This document shows positions 34,151 to 43,504 of a DNA stretch of 56,680 nucleotides, piece after piece. A program made the position numbers and the translations under genes. The notes beneath the pieces were generated by a model that saw nothing but the letters and a program-made list of their open reading frames with translations, was not told the origin of the DNA and did not search any database. Position 1 is the stretch's first letter; the number at the start of each line of letters is the position of its first letter. Source of the stretch: Micavibrio_B sp044238965 (lineage in GTDB: Bacteria; Pseudomonadota; Alphaproteobacteria; Micavibrionales; Micavibrionaceae); NCBI GenBank assembly GCA_044238965.1, contig JBIICJ010000003.1, positions 1 through 56,680 of the forward strand, read 5' to 3'.

Positions 34151-34854
34151 CTAAGCGATTTTATAAACAAGCAACAGCAATATCTATCGAAAACCAATTT
34201 CAAATCCATCTTGATGATAAAGCATTAAGATCCCCTAAGGGATCTTATTTCTTTGTTCAAAATAAACAGCTGGCGAATTATATCGCCGATGAATGGAATG
34301 CTGTTGCAGATATTATTCAACCGCAGAATATGCCCCTTACACAAATTTGTATGACAACAATTGATTTTTATGATGAAAAAAAATCTGATTGGACAAGAGA
34401 TATTTTAGCCTATTTAGATAGCGATGCTTTATGTTTCTGGGCAGGTGAAATTGAACCTATTTACAATCGTCAAGAACGACTGATGAAACCTGTTTTAAAC
34501 TCACTTGAAAATAAATTTTCATTGCCCATTAAAATTACAGATAAATTAGAGATTATAGCGCAAGATCAGAGATGGAATAATCATTTTCTTTCATTTTTAA
34601 ATTCCTTGTCCCCCATTCAATTTACAAATTTTTATTTAACAACAATTGAATGCGGATCAATATTTTTAGCAACGGCTTTATATCATAACCTTACGACTCC
34701 CGATGATGTTTTTGACATTATTTTTCTGGAAGATCAGTATAAAAGCGAAATATATAAAGAAAATATTCACGGGACCGCGCCAGATTTTGAACGTAAGCAG
34801 AAAACAACAAAAAAATTTCTTAACGCCGCTCAAATAATTTTTCAATCTCCTTAA
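34147..34854 (+). CDS. Atp12-family F1-ATPase assembly chaperone
   Basis: 235-residue cytoplasmic protein related to mitochondrial Atp12, which protects the F1 alpha subunit during ATP synthase assembly. Signature elements are KRFYKQATAI, DDKALRSPKG, IADEWNAVADIIQPQNMPLTQ and TIECGSIFLATALYHN. The family is essentially restricted to alphaproteobacteria and mitochondria, so it is one of the best taxonomic clues here. Its last 35 bases overlap the end of the convergent mutL. Confidence 0.88.
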   Translation: MTKRFYKQATAISIENQFQIHLDDKALRSPKGSYFFVQNKQLANYIADEWNAVADIIQPQNMPLTQICMTTIDFYDEKKSDWTRDILAYLDSDALCFWAGEIEPIYNRQERLMKPVLNSLENKFSLPIKITDKLEIIAQDQRWNNHFLSFLNSLSPIQFTNFYLTTIECGSIFLATALYHNLTTPDDVFDIIFLEDQYKSEIYKENIHGTAPDFERKQKTTKKFLNAAQIIFQSP

Positions 34855-36577
34855 GGGAAAGTGCAACATAAGTCGGACGGCCATGGTTACATTGCCCAGA
34901 TAATGGTTCGGCCTCCATTTGGCGTAATAAAAAATTCATTTCATCTAACTTAAGACGGCGGCCTGAACGCACTGACCCATGACAAGCCATCGTCGATAAA
35001 ATACGATTCATCGCATCCTCAAGTTTTGTTGATGAAAGATTCTGCTTTATATCATCTAAAATTTCTGTCATTAAATGTTTTGTGTCTACACGACCCGCCA
35101 ATAGCAATGGAACAGAACGCACAATCATTGCGCCAATTCCAAAGGGTTCAATAACAAGACCAGACTGATCAAAAATTGGCTTATATTCCATTAATAAGGC
35201 GATATCTTCATTATTAAATTCTATAACATCCGGTGTTAATAGCCCTTGCGATTCAATTTTTTTTGATAAGAAATTGCGCTTGAAATTTTCATATACTAAA
35301 CGTTCATGAGCAGCATGCTGATCAACAATTATTATTCCATGCTCTGTTTGCGCTATAATATAATTTTCATGCACCTGAGCGCGCGCACTGCCCAATGGAA
35401 ATGTTTCAAAGTTCACTTGCGTATTTACATCTTCATATTTTTGTGCTGAAGGTTGAATTGGCAAATGATCAAAACTAGATTGTACTTGCTCTGATAATCC
35501 TAAATTTTGAATAGAAAAATTTTTATTTATTGTGCCAGAAGAAAAGCGCGATATAAAGTTTGTACCAATTTGCATGCGCACACCAACATCTTCACCAAGC
35601 AGTGCGTGCCGAATAGTTGATACAATTATTGACCGTACATTATTTGCATCTTGAAACCGAACCTCCGCTTTTGCAGGGTGAACATTCACATCTACTTGCT
35701 CAGGCGGTAATTTTAGAAATAATGCCGCCTGCGGATATCGTCCATGGGGAATAGTATCACCATAAGCCCCCTTTAAAGCGCCCAGTAATAACTTATCGCG
35801 AACAGAACGACCATTCACGAATAAATATTGATCTTGTGATGTTCCCACGTGGTCTGTTGGCGCGCTCACCCAACCCTGCAAAATAATATTTTTATCTTCA
35901 CTCGAAATTTTTAGGGCATTTGTAGTAAAATTTTTGCCCATTACCGATTCAATTCTTAATTTATGGTTCCCATCAGAAATGGCACGAAATTGAATTGTCT
36001 GTCGCCCATTATGAGACATTAAAAAAGTAACATCTGGGTTCGCTAAGGCTAATCGTTCAATAATATCTCGTATTGCAATCATCTCAGCATTGTCTGATTT
36101 TAAAAATTTTAACCTTGCGGGGGTAAGGTAAAATAAATCACGAACCTCAACTATTGTTCCAGATATTAATGAGCAAGGTTTTATTTCAGATTTTTTTCCA
36201 TTCTCTACTTCCATTTTCCACGCATGCGGCTCACTCTCATGCTTTGACTGAATGGGGAACCGTGACACAGATGCGATAGAGGGTAATGCTTCACCACGAA
36301 AACCTAAAAATTGGATATCAAATAAATTATTGGCATTTAATTTTGATGTGGCATGACGATTAAGCGCTGTAATTAAGTCATCGCGTACCATACCAGAGCC
36401 GTTGTCTTTCACACGTATTAATGATTTCCCCGCATCTTGGATATCAATATCAATCTGAGTTGCCCCTGCATCCAACGAATTTTCAACCAATTCTTTAATA
36501 ACTGATGAGGGGCGTTCAACTACCTCACCAGCAGCAATTTGATTTACGATATGATCAGGAAGTTGATGAATTTTCAT
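34820..36577 (-). CDS. mutL: DNA mismatch repair protein MutL
   Basis: 585-residue GHKL ATPase coordinating mismatch repair. The N-domain has NQIAAGEVVERPSSVIKEL, DNGSGM, and FRGEALPSIASV. The C-domain contains the endonuclease motif DQHAAHERLVYE (DQHA-x2-E-x4-E), ACHGSVRSG and a QCNHGRP segment. MutL itself is therefore probably the nicking enzyme, as in organisms without MutH. The CNHGRP sequence departs from the usual CPHGRP by one residue. The start overlaps the stop of the pentapeptide gene by four bases. Confidence 0.94.
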   Translation of the reverse strand: MKIHQLPDHIVNQIAAGEVVERPSSVIKELVENSLDAGATQIDIDIQDAGKSLIRVKDNGSGMVRDDLITALNRHATSKLNANNLFDIQFLGFRGEALPSIASVSRFPIQSKHESEPHAWKMEVENGKKSEIKPCSLISGTIVEVRDLFYLTPARLKFLKSDNAEMIAIRDIIERLALANPDVTFLMSHNGRQTIQFRAISDGNHKLRIESVMGKNFTTNALKISSEDKNIILQGWVSAPTDHVGTSQDQYLFVNGRSVRDKLLLGALKGAYGDTIPHGRYPQAALFLKLPPEQVDVNVHPAKAEVRFQDANNVRSIIVSTIRHALLGEDVGVRMQIGTNFISRFSSGTINKNFSIQNLGLSEQVQSSFDHLPIQPSAQKYEDVNTQVNFETFPLGSARAQVHENYIIAQTEHGIIIVDQHAAHERLVYENFKRNFLSKKIESQGLLTPDVIEFNNEDIALLMEYKPIFDQSGLVIEPFGIGAMIVRSVPLLLAGRVDTKHLMTEILDDIKQNLSSTKLEDAMNRILSTMACHGSVRSGRRLKLDEMNFLLRQMEAEPLSGQCNHGRPTYVALSLKEIEKLFERR

Positions 36578-37623
36578 GTATCAAAAATAGCCTTTGATAT
36601 ATCCGCACCACGGAAATCCACATCATTCATTATAGCACCGCGAAAATCTGTGTTATCGAGGATAGCATCCCAAAAACGTGCTTTGGTTAAATTAGCATTG
36701 CGAAAACTTGCTCCCGTAAGATTTGTACGAAGTTTTTGTTCGCCGTGCGGTGTTTTGACAATAAGTGATTCAAAATGCGCATAAGATAAATCGGCATCAG
36801 AAAAATCAACTTGATTTAAATTTGACCCACGAAAGTCTGCCTCACGTCCTGCAATTTTAGTTACTGAACTTTGGGAAAAATTTCCACCCTGCATCTGCAC
36901 TTGAACCATATAAAGCTCATCAAATTTACAATCGACACCCTTAATCATGGTCAATGATGTTTGTGCTAAATCCTTTTGTTGACGCATATCTTGGTGAGAA
37001 ATATCCATCTGCTCACCCTTTTCTCCCGCTGATGATAACCATAATTGATGGTTTTTTACCATTTCGTCCCACAATTCCGATTTTATGCTCAGGTCTAAAA
37101 AACTTTCCCGACGTTCCGCCTCTGAATAAGTTAAATCCAGAGCCGATTCTCTCGGCGTTATAACATCATCATTTTTAATAACTAAATCTGATATACGTTT
37201 TTCGTTATTTGAATCATTCTTAATAACTAAATCACTGACCCTAACCATCTTTTCTTTTGTGATTTGAGAGATTTGACCTTTACGAGTATCTGCTTTTGAT
37301 AAATCTACATTACGCATACTAATATCAACTAACAGAGCGCCTCGAAAATCTGTGCGATCGAATGTGGCATTATCTAAAACAGAATTAGTTAAATCACATC
37401 CATAAAAAACTGTGCCATTACAATTGCAATTTGCCAAGAGAACATTATGCATTTTTGATCCAGTAAAATCAGCACTTGAGATATTCATACCATGAAAATT
37501 TAGGTTTGAAAGATCTTTAAACTTATAGACCATGCGCGCACCACCATTTTTACCAATCATGAATAGATGGTGTTTTTTGAGCATTGCGTCTAATTCGAAT
37601 TGTTCTATTCGTTCATGTTCCAT
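36574..37623 (-). CDS. Pentapeptide-repeat protein, two modules
   Basis: 349-residue protein with pentapeptide repeats of the A(D/N)LxG type forming a right-handed beta helix. It has two similar modules. Each begins with a helix-like block (ELDAMLKKHHLF near 11-22 and DEMVKNHQLWLSSAG near 190) and then repeats: first about 40-115, then about 225-349 (SNLNQVDFSDADLSYAHF, DFRGAIMNDVDFRGADIS). Between them a ten-residue unit (SDLVIKND) is duplicated 15 residues apart. It is locked in the mutL operon by an 11-base overlap with pgi upstream and a 4-base overlap with mutL downstream. Some pentapeptide proteins mimic DNA and bind gyrase; nothing here proves that. Confidence 0.85.
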   Translation of the reverse strand: MEHERIEQFELDAMLKKHHLFMIGKNGGARMVYKFKDLSNLNFHGMNISSADFTGSKMHNVLLANCNCNGTVFYGCDLTNSVLDNATFDRTDFRGALLVDISMRNVDLSKADTRKGQISQITKEKMVRVSDLVIKNDSNNEKRISDLVIKNDDVITPRESALDLTYSEAERRESFLDLSIKSELWDEMVKNHQLWLSSAGEKGEQMDISHQDMRQQKDLAQTSLTMIKGVDCKFDELYMVQVQMQGGNFSQSSVTKIAGREADFRGSNLNQVDFSDADLSYAHFESLIVKTPHGEQKLRTNLTGASFRNANLTKARFWDAILDNTDFRGAIMNDVDFRGADISKAIFDT

Positions 37624-39091
37624 GGGACTGTAATTCTTTTAATGCAATTGATTTTCCTAATTCAACACCTGGCTGGTCAAAACTATTCAGATTCCACAAA
37701 ATACCTTGCGTAAATATTTTATGCTCATAGGCAGCTATAAAATAGCCAATAGTTTTGAAATCAAATTTTTTAAGATGAAAAATTGTACTTGGTCGATTAC
37801 CTTGAAATACACGAAACGGATCATGTTTTGCTTCATCAGAATTTTGGCCAATGGCAAGCGCGTCGGCTTGCCCTTTCATATTGGCGATCAGCATTTGATA
37901 ATGATCTTTAAATTGATTCTTAGAATCTTCATCAGTGATATGAATAAAATCAACAGGAACAATATTACTCCCTTGGTGAATCATTTGCATGTACGAATGC
38001 TGGCAATCTGTACCAACCTCGCCATAAATTTGTGGGGCTGTATCATAATCAATATTGTACCCATCACGATCAACGGATTTTCCATTCGATTCCATATCCA
38101 TCTGTTGAATGTATCTTGATAGATAGCTAAAGCGGATATCATAAGGTGCGATAAGATGTGTTTGCAGCTTTAAGTAATTACGATTAAATACTCCCATTAA
38201 GGCCATCATGACAGGAATATTATTCTGATAATCTTGATTTAAAAAATCCTGATCACAGAGACGAGCACCATCTAAAAAACTTTCAAATGCTTCTACGCTA
38301 AAGGAGATCGCAATCGATAAACCTATCGATGACCATACTGAAAACCGTCCGCCAACCCATTCGGGGAAGGATAAAATATGATCTGAAAATATACCCCAGT
38401 CCAATGCATTTTCTTTATTTGCTGTAATTGCATAAAAAAGATCAATGCGCCCCTGTGCCCACTCTAATGCTGTTTTTGCATTCAGCATAGTTTCGGCTGT
38501 GGTAAATGATTTTGATGCTATAAGAAAAATTGTATTATCAATATTGCATTTTTTTAAAACTCGGGACAAATCATGTATGTCTACGTTTGATACAAAATGA
38601 ATTTCTGGACCATCCGCTAAATCCTGAAACGCATCAACAACAAATCGCGGCCCCAGATCAGATCCGCCAATTCCAATAGAAACTATATTTTTAATATTTT
38701 TATTATCTCGAATTGCATTGGCCAGATTAAACATTTTTTGGCGCATTATAAGTGTTTCAGGAAAAACATCTCGGCCCTCAATTTTATACTCATCACTTTG
38801 ATTTCCTCGTAAGGCCATATGTAATACTTCACGATTCTCAGTGTTATTAATTTTTTTTCCTGCAAAAAAATCACGTCGATGTTCTTTGAAATTAAGTTCA
38901 TCCAACATATCAAAAAAAGAATAAAGTATATTTAAATCAATTCTTTGACGTGAAAAATTAGCCGTAAGAAGATTTGTCTCGATGGTAAGGGCTTTATTAC
39001 GAATTAAATCACCTAACAAAACACGCAAATGCGGGACCTGATGAAATGACCCCATAATTTTTTGATGTGCATTTGTTTGTGTAAAATTCAT
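37613..39091 (-). CDS. pgi: Glucose-6-phosphate isomerase
   Basis: 492-residue glycolytic enzyme interconverting glucose-6-phosphate and fructose-6-phosphate. Diagnostic segments are IGIGGSDLGPRFVVDAF, WVGGRFSVWSSIGLSIAI and EVGTDCQHSYMQMIHQGS, with catalytic glutamate and histidine in the last. The sequence is more AT-rich in wording than the core genes but reads in one intact frame. It starts three bases after the M16 gene stop and its end overlaps the pentapeptide gene start. Confidence 0.95.
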   Translation of the reverse strand: MNFTQTNAHQKIMGSFHQVPHLRVLLGDLIRNKALTIETNLLTANFSRQRIDLNILYSFFDMLDELNFKEHRRDFFAGKKINNTENREVLHMALRGNQSDEYKIEGRDVFPETLIMRQKMFNLANAIRDNKNIKNIVSIGIGGSDLGPRFVVDAFQDLADGPEIHFVSNVDIHDLSRVLKKCNIDNTIFLIASKSFTTAETMLNAKTALEWAQGRIDLFYAITANKENALDWGIFSDHILSFPEWVGGRFSVWSSIGLSIAISFSVEAFESFLDGARLCDQDFLNQDYQNNIPVMMALMGVFNRNYLKLQTHLIAPYDIRFSYLSRYIQQMDMESNGKSVDRDGYNIDYDTAPQIYGEVGTDCQHSYMQMIHQGSNIVPVDFIHITDEDSKNQFKDHYQMLIANMKGQADALAIGQNSDEAKHDPFRVFQGNRPSTIFHLKKFDFKTIGYFIAAYEHKIFTQGILWNLNSFDQPGVELGKSIALKELQSHGT

Positions 39092-39094
39092 AAT

Positions 39095-40447
39095 TTATTC
39101 CACATTTGGTAGTTGTGTATATTTTTTATCTACTTTTATAGTATCGGGATTACCAACCATGATATAGGTAAAGCGATCCATATCCAAATATTTTTGTGCT
39201 ACGCGCTGAATATCAGCATCCGTTACGCGCAAAATGGCAGATTGGCGAATATCCAAATAGTTTTTAGGTAATCCCCACTTCTGAAAAGATAGCATCATTC
39301 CCGCGATACGATCAGTTGAGCTTAATTGAAGCGTGGTTGATCCAATTAAATATGATTTTGCATTCTTTAATTCTGTATCAGATACGGGTTTGGTTTTTAT
39401 ACGGTCAATTTCATTGGCAATTTCATCGATAATATTTTGAATATTCTTATTCTGCGCTGAAATATTAATACGAAATATCTGTGCCAAATCCATTTCAGAA
39501 AATTGCGTATAAATGCCGTATGTTAATCCTTTTTTTTCACGAATAACATCTGTTAAGCGTGAGCCAAACCCACCGCCTCCGAAAATGTAATTCATGACTT
39601 CGGCTGCGAAATAATCTTTGTCCGTTTGCGCAACCCCCTGCCCCACAATGGATAAAATCGTCTGCGGCATATCATGTTTGTATAAAATAATTTTTTTATT
39701 CTGACGTAAATCAACAGGCTGGAGGCTATTTTTTGTTGATGTCGATGACAATGATGAAAAAATATAATCCAATTGTGTTGCCAGTTCTATAGGCGAAATA
39801 TCGCCAACCACTGCAATGATTAAACGATCTCTGGTTAAATCTTTTTTCCATTTCTCGCGCAACAAATCAGGCGTAATTTTAGGCAATGACGATAATGTCC
39901 CACCAGCATTTTGTGCATAAGGATGGCCCGTAAAAATTACATCATTTTCAATGCGTCCTGCCATCCATTCAGGATCAGACATATCGTCACGAATACGCGA
40001 AATATTGGAATCAATCATGCGCTGAACCGCATCTTTATCAAAGCGTGGTAATGATAATGACAACCGCAGCAAATCAAAAGCAGTGTCTTTATATTTCGTA
40101 AGTGTTTTTAAACTTCCAGCAAAATCATCACGCCCCGCCGAAAAAGATAAACCAATCGAATATTGACTTAATTTTTTCTGAAATTCAGTGCTGGTTAAAT
40201 CGCCTGCACCTTCATCCATTGTATTGGATAACAAACGAGATAAACCTTGATATTCGGGCGGATCGTTTCGTGCGCCTGCACCTTTGAATAAAAATTGCAT
40301 CGATATAACAGGAACGCTTTTATCCTCAACTAACCATGCGCGAATACCGCTTTTTGATGTTACCTCTTGTATGTTCAATACATTCGCAAACGCATTTGGC
40401 GTAGACCAAAGCGTAATAAGAGCAAGAAACAGAATAAATTTTTTCAT
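39095..40447 (-). CDS. Secreted M16 family protein lacking the zinc motif
   Basis: 450-residue exported protein of the M16 fold. The signal peptide (about 1-22, ending NAFAN) is clear. At the position of the inverted zinc motif it reads QGLSRLLSNTMDEGAG, with no HxxEH, so it is predicted non-catalytic. The second-half signature GGGGFGSRLTDVIREKKGLTYG is present. It starts in an ATGA overlap with the active M16 gene upstream, so the two probably form an inactive/active heterodimer in the periplasm, as known for other paired M16 proteins. Confidence 0.88.
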   Translation of the reverse strand: MKKFILFLALITLWSTPNAFANVLNIQEVTSKSGIRAWLVEDKSVPVISMQFLFKGAGARNDPPEYQGLSRLLSNTMDEGAGDLTSTEFQKKLSQYSIGLSFSAGRDDFAGSLKTLTKYKDTAFDLLRLSLSLPRFDKDAVQRMIDSNISRIRDDMSDPEWMAGRIENDVIFTGHPYAQNAGGTLSSLPKITPDLLREKWKKDLTRDRLIIAVVGDISPIELATQLDYIFSSLSSTSTKNSLQPVDLRQNKKIILYKHDMPQTILSIVGQGVAQTDKDYFAAEVMNYIFGGGGFGSRLTDVIREKKGLTYGIYTQFSEMDLAQIFRINISAQNKNIQNIIDEIANEIDRIKTKPVSDTELKNAKSYLIGSTTLQLSSTDRIAGMMLSFQKWGLPKNYLDIRQSAILRVTDADIQRVAQKYLDMDRFTYIMVGNPDTIKVDKKYTQLPNVE

Positions 40448-41787
40448 TTTTCTGGCTCCATATATCCCGTGATCCAATGCGGCGTCGTCACATCAAAATA
40501 TGTGGCGATCACTTTTTTTAGATCAGCTTCACTTACTTTTGAAACCTCGTCTGAAAAGTTTTCAATCTGATCAAGTGTCAAACCGCTTGCCAAACCTTGA
40601 CCGATTACCATGGCGGGGCCCGCAACGCTGTCACGAGCATATAAAGCGCTGTCGATCATACGGGTTTTTGCATTGGTAATTTCCGATGATGGCAATCCAT
40701 TTTTAACAATATTCTGTAGATATTGATTAATTGATATTTCAAGATCATTTAACGAGATATTCGTTGCTGGAATAGCATAAACCCATAAACTTCCTTGCCC
40801 GCGATTATTGCCATCATAAGAGAAAGAAATTTCAACTGCCTGTTTTCGTTTCACGACAAATTCTTGATATAACAATGTTGATGAATCACTGCTTAATATT
40901 TCTTCCAGCAATGTTAATGCTAAACCCATTTTATAATCTTGGTGCATACTGGGGGCGAGGCGCACCTGTACCCACAATGGTTGTTGCACCGATTTATCAT
41001 TGAAAAATAATTTTTGTTTTGATGTAAATGTCGGCACATTTGCGCGCACATGGTTTGGAATTTTTTTGGTTGGTAAATAACCGTAATATTTTTCCGCCAA
41101 TTTCTTTAATTCATTTTTGGTAACATCGCCTGAGACAACCAAAATGGCATTATTTGGCGCATACCAACGATCATAATATGATTTCGCTAAATCCCAAGAA
41201 ATGTTTTTCATTTCATCTTTCCATCCAATGATGGGGATGCCATAAGGTGATGTATTATATAATGTGGCACGTAATTGTTCCCAAAATAATGATCGCGGAT
41301 CGTTATCGATGGTTTGTTTGCGCTCCTCCATAATCACCTTATGCTCAGGTTCAATTTCTTTGGCGGGTGGTGCAATATTGATCATGCGATCTGCCTCAAG
41401 CGCCATCACGATGGGTAATGATTGTTTTGAAATAGATTGAAAATATGCGGTATAATCCCACGACGTAAATGCATTATCTTCGCCGCCAATGGAACGAATT
41501 AATTTTGAAAATTCACCCGCGCCAACGCGATGCGTGCCTTTGAACATTAAATGTTCCAGGAAATGCGCTTCACCTGATACACCATCACCTTGGGGTTCAT
41601 CGGCTGATCCCACTTTATACCATACCATATGCGTGACGATGGGTGCGCGGTGATTAGGAATAAGAACAACCTGCATGCCATTTTTTAATGTAAATGTTTC
41701 AGCGTTATAAATTTTATCATTTGCATGCGCGTTTACCGCTAGTCCGCAAAGGCATAAGATAAAGCATAAAATGGCGCGGCGTGTCAT
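40444..41787 (-). CDS. Secreted M16 family zinc metallopeptidase (active subunit)
   Basis: 447-residue periplasmic peptidase. A signal peptide (about 1-22, ending VNAHA) precedes the zinc motif HFLEH in EAHFLEHLMFKGT, and the distal ligand glutamate is in IEPEHKVIMEERK. Together with the following zinc-less paralogue it likely forms a heterodimeric protease. It has no AAAGGAG-type site that I can see; the start at ATG (MTRRAILCFI) is chosen for the signal peptide. Confidence 0.92.
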   Translation of the reverse strand: MTRRAILCFILCLCGLAVNAHANDKIYNAETFTLKNGMQVVLIPNHRAPIVTHMVWYKVGSADEPQGDGVSGEAHFLEHLMFKGTHRVGAGEFSKLIRSIGGEDNAFTSWDYTAYFQSISKQSLPIVMALEADRMINIAPPAKEIEPEHKVIMEERKQTIDNDPRSLFWEQLRATLYNTSPYGIPIIGWKDEMKNISWDLAKSYYDRWYAPNNAILVVSGDVTKNELKKLAEKYYGYLPTKKIPNHVRANVPTFTSKQKLFFNDKSVQQPLWVQVRLAPSMHQDYKMGLALTLLEEILSSDSSTLLYQEFVVKRKQAVEISFSYDGNNRGQGSLWVYAIPATNISLNDLEISINQYLQNIVKNGLPSSEITNAKTRMIDSALYARDSVAGPAMVIGQGLASGLTLDQIENFSDEVSKVSEADLKKVIATYFDVTTPHWITGYMEPEK

Positions 41788-41814
41788 GGGTTTAATATAC
41801 TAAATTTAGGGTAC

Positions 41815-41849
41815 AAAAAAAATCCCCCACACAGATAGGCGGGGGATTT
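41815..41849 (-). terminator. Terminator after rplQ
   Basis: Perfect 9-bp stem AAATCCCCC / GGGGGATTT around a 12-base loop. Reading leftwards, a run of eight T follows, so it ends the rpsM-rpsK-rpoA-rplQ transcript, about 26 bases past the rplQ stop. Confidence 0.9.
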
Positions 41850-41875
41850 ATAACTATAAAATTTTGATTAGTTGA

Positions 41876-42289
41876 TTATGCGTTTTGCGCATCATCAGCG
41901 ATTTGACCGCTATCTTGACCTTTTGCCGCAGGATCACGATCCACAAGCTCAATCACCGCCATCGGGGCCGCATCACCATAACGGAAACCAGCCTTAAGAA
42001 CACGTGAATAACCGCCCGCACGTGCTTTGTAACGTTCAGCGATCACTGAGAATAATTTTGCAACCATTGCCTCATCACGCAAAATAGCAAAGGCTTGACG
42101 ACGATGCGCCAATGTACCTTTTTTGCCCAAGGTGATGATTTTTTCAACAAAAGGACGAAGTTCTTTTGCTTTTGGCAATGTGGTTGTAATTTGCTCGTGC
42201 TTGATCAAAGCGTTCGCCATGTTTGAGAACATAGCCAGACGATGTTCTGAGGTACGGTTCAACTTACGTTGTTTAATTGCATGTTTCAT
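41876..42289 (-). CDS. rplQ: 50S ribosomal protein bL17
   Basis: 137-residue bL17 of the large subunit. The start MKHAIKQRKLNRTSEHRLAM and KEHQ-like centre KAKELRPFVEKIITLG are typical, and the ending carries an Ala/Asp/Gln-rich tail. It lies last in the rpsM operon, 95 bases downstream of rpoA, and is followed by the terminator. Confidence 0.95.
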   Translation of the reverse strand: MKHAIKQRKLNRTSEHRLAMFSNMANALIKHEQITTTLPKAKELRPFVEKIITLGKKGTLAHRRQAFAILRDEAMVAKLFSVIAERYKARAGGYSRVLKAGFRYGDAAPMAVIELVDRDPAAKGQDSGQIADDAQNA

Positions 42290-42384
42290 TTTTTAGTTCC
42301 TTTTCTATCGCGCCTTTCAAACGCTTTTATCTGCGGCCTAAAACGGGTTAAGCCATGATCAGGGTTTTGGTGCCCACCACGTCA

Positions 42385-43410
42385 TTATGACGAGAATGAG
42401 TCATCCATTTTTTTAGCCAAATCTTCGATATTCTCAGGCGGCCAACCTTCGATTTGCATACCTAAATGCAAGCCCATGATGGTCAACACTTCCTTGATTT
42501 CGTTCAAAGATTTACGGCCAAAATTCGGGGTACGTAACATTTCGCTCTCTGATTTTTGTACCAAATCGCCGATATAAATGATGTTATCATTTTTAAGGCA
42601 ATTTGCAGAACGAACTGATAATTCCAATTCTTCCACTTTCTTGAGCAAGTTACGGTTGAATGGCAAGCTTTCTTCTTCACGTGATGATTTCGATTCTTTC
42701 GGCTCATCAAAGTTAATGAAGACTTGCAATTGATCTTGAAGAATACGTGCCGCATATGCCACTGAATCTTCGGGTGAGATCACGCCATTTGTTTCAACAT
42801 TTAATACCAATTTATCGTAGTCGGTTACTTGACCCACGCGTGTATCTTCAACGTCGTATGAAACTTTACGAACAGGTGAGAAGATTGAATCCACAGGGAT
42901 CAAACCAACAGGCGCATCTTCAGGACGGTTTTGTGAAGCAGGGCGGTAACCTTTACCTGTGTTCACGGTCATTTCCATTTCCAATTTCGCGCCTTTATCC
43001 AATGTGCAGATCACGAGGTCTGGATTCATGATTTCGATATCCGCGCCAGCTTCGATCATACCTGATGTAACTTCACATGGACCTTCGCACACCAAACGCA
43101 TACGTTTTGGACCTTCGCAATGCATACGAACTGCGATGGCCTTGATGTTCAAGATAATGTCAGTGACATCTTCGCGAACGCCTTCGATGGTTGAGAATTC
43201 ATGTTGAACGCCAGCGATACGCACAGCAGTAACAGCCGCGCCTTGTAATGATGATAACAAAATACGACGAAGGGCATTACCCAAAGTCAAACCAAAACCA
43301 CGCTCTAAAGGCTCAACAACAATTTTACCAAAATTTGCGTTTGTTTTGCCGCGCTCTGCTTCGATTTTGTTTGGCTTAATTAACTCTAACCAGTTTTTCT
43401 GTATTAACAT
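42385..43410 (-). CDS. rpoA: RNA polymerase alpha subunit
   Basis: 341-residue alpha subunit, which dimerises to seed RNA polymerase assembly. The N-terminal domain has the NFGKIVVEPLERGFGLTLGNALRRILLSS signature (LGNALRRILLSS in the middle), and the C-terminal domain (about 255-330) has ELSVRSANCLKND and NFGRKSLNEIKEVL, the promoter UP-element and activator surface. The open frame extends 28 codons upstream, but AAAGGA positioned for the ATG at 43410 (MLIQKNW) decides the start. rpsD is missing from the operon. Confidence 0.97.
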   Translation of the reverse strand: MLIQKNWLELIKPNKIEAERGKTNANFGKIVVEPLERGFGLTLGNALRRILLSSLQGAAVTAVRIAGVQHEFSTIEGVREDVTDIILNIKAIAVRMHCEGPKRMRLVCEGPCEVTSGMIEAGADIEIMNPDLVICTLDKGAKLEMEMTVNTGKGYRPASQNRPEDAPVGLIPVDSIFSPVRKVSYDVEDTRVGQVTDYDKLVLNVETNGVISPEDSVAYAARILQDQLQVFINFDEPKESKSSREEESLPFNRNLLKKVEELELSVRSANCLKNDNIIYIGDLVQKSESEMLRTPNFGRKSLNEIKEVLTIMGLHLGMQIEGWPPENIEDLAKKMDDSFSS

Positions 43411-43504
43411 GCCTTGCATTCCTTTCAGCCCAAATATAAATTCAATTTTGTATTTTATAAAAAGTAAAGTTGCGCCCGATACTCTCGGACGCAATAAAAT
43501 TTAA

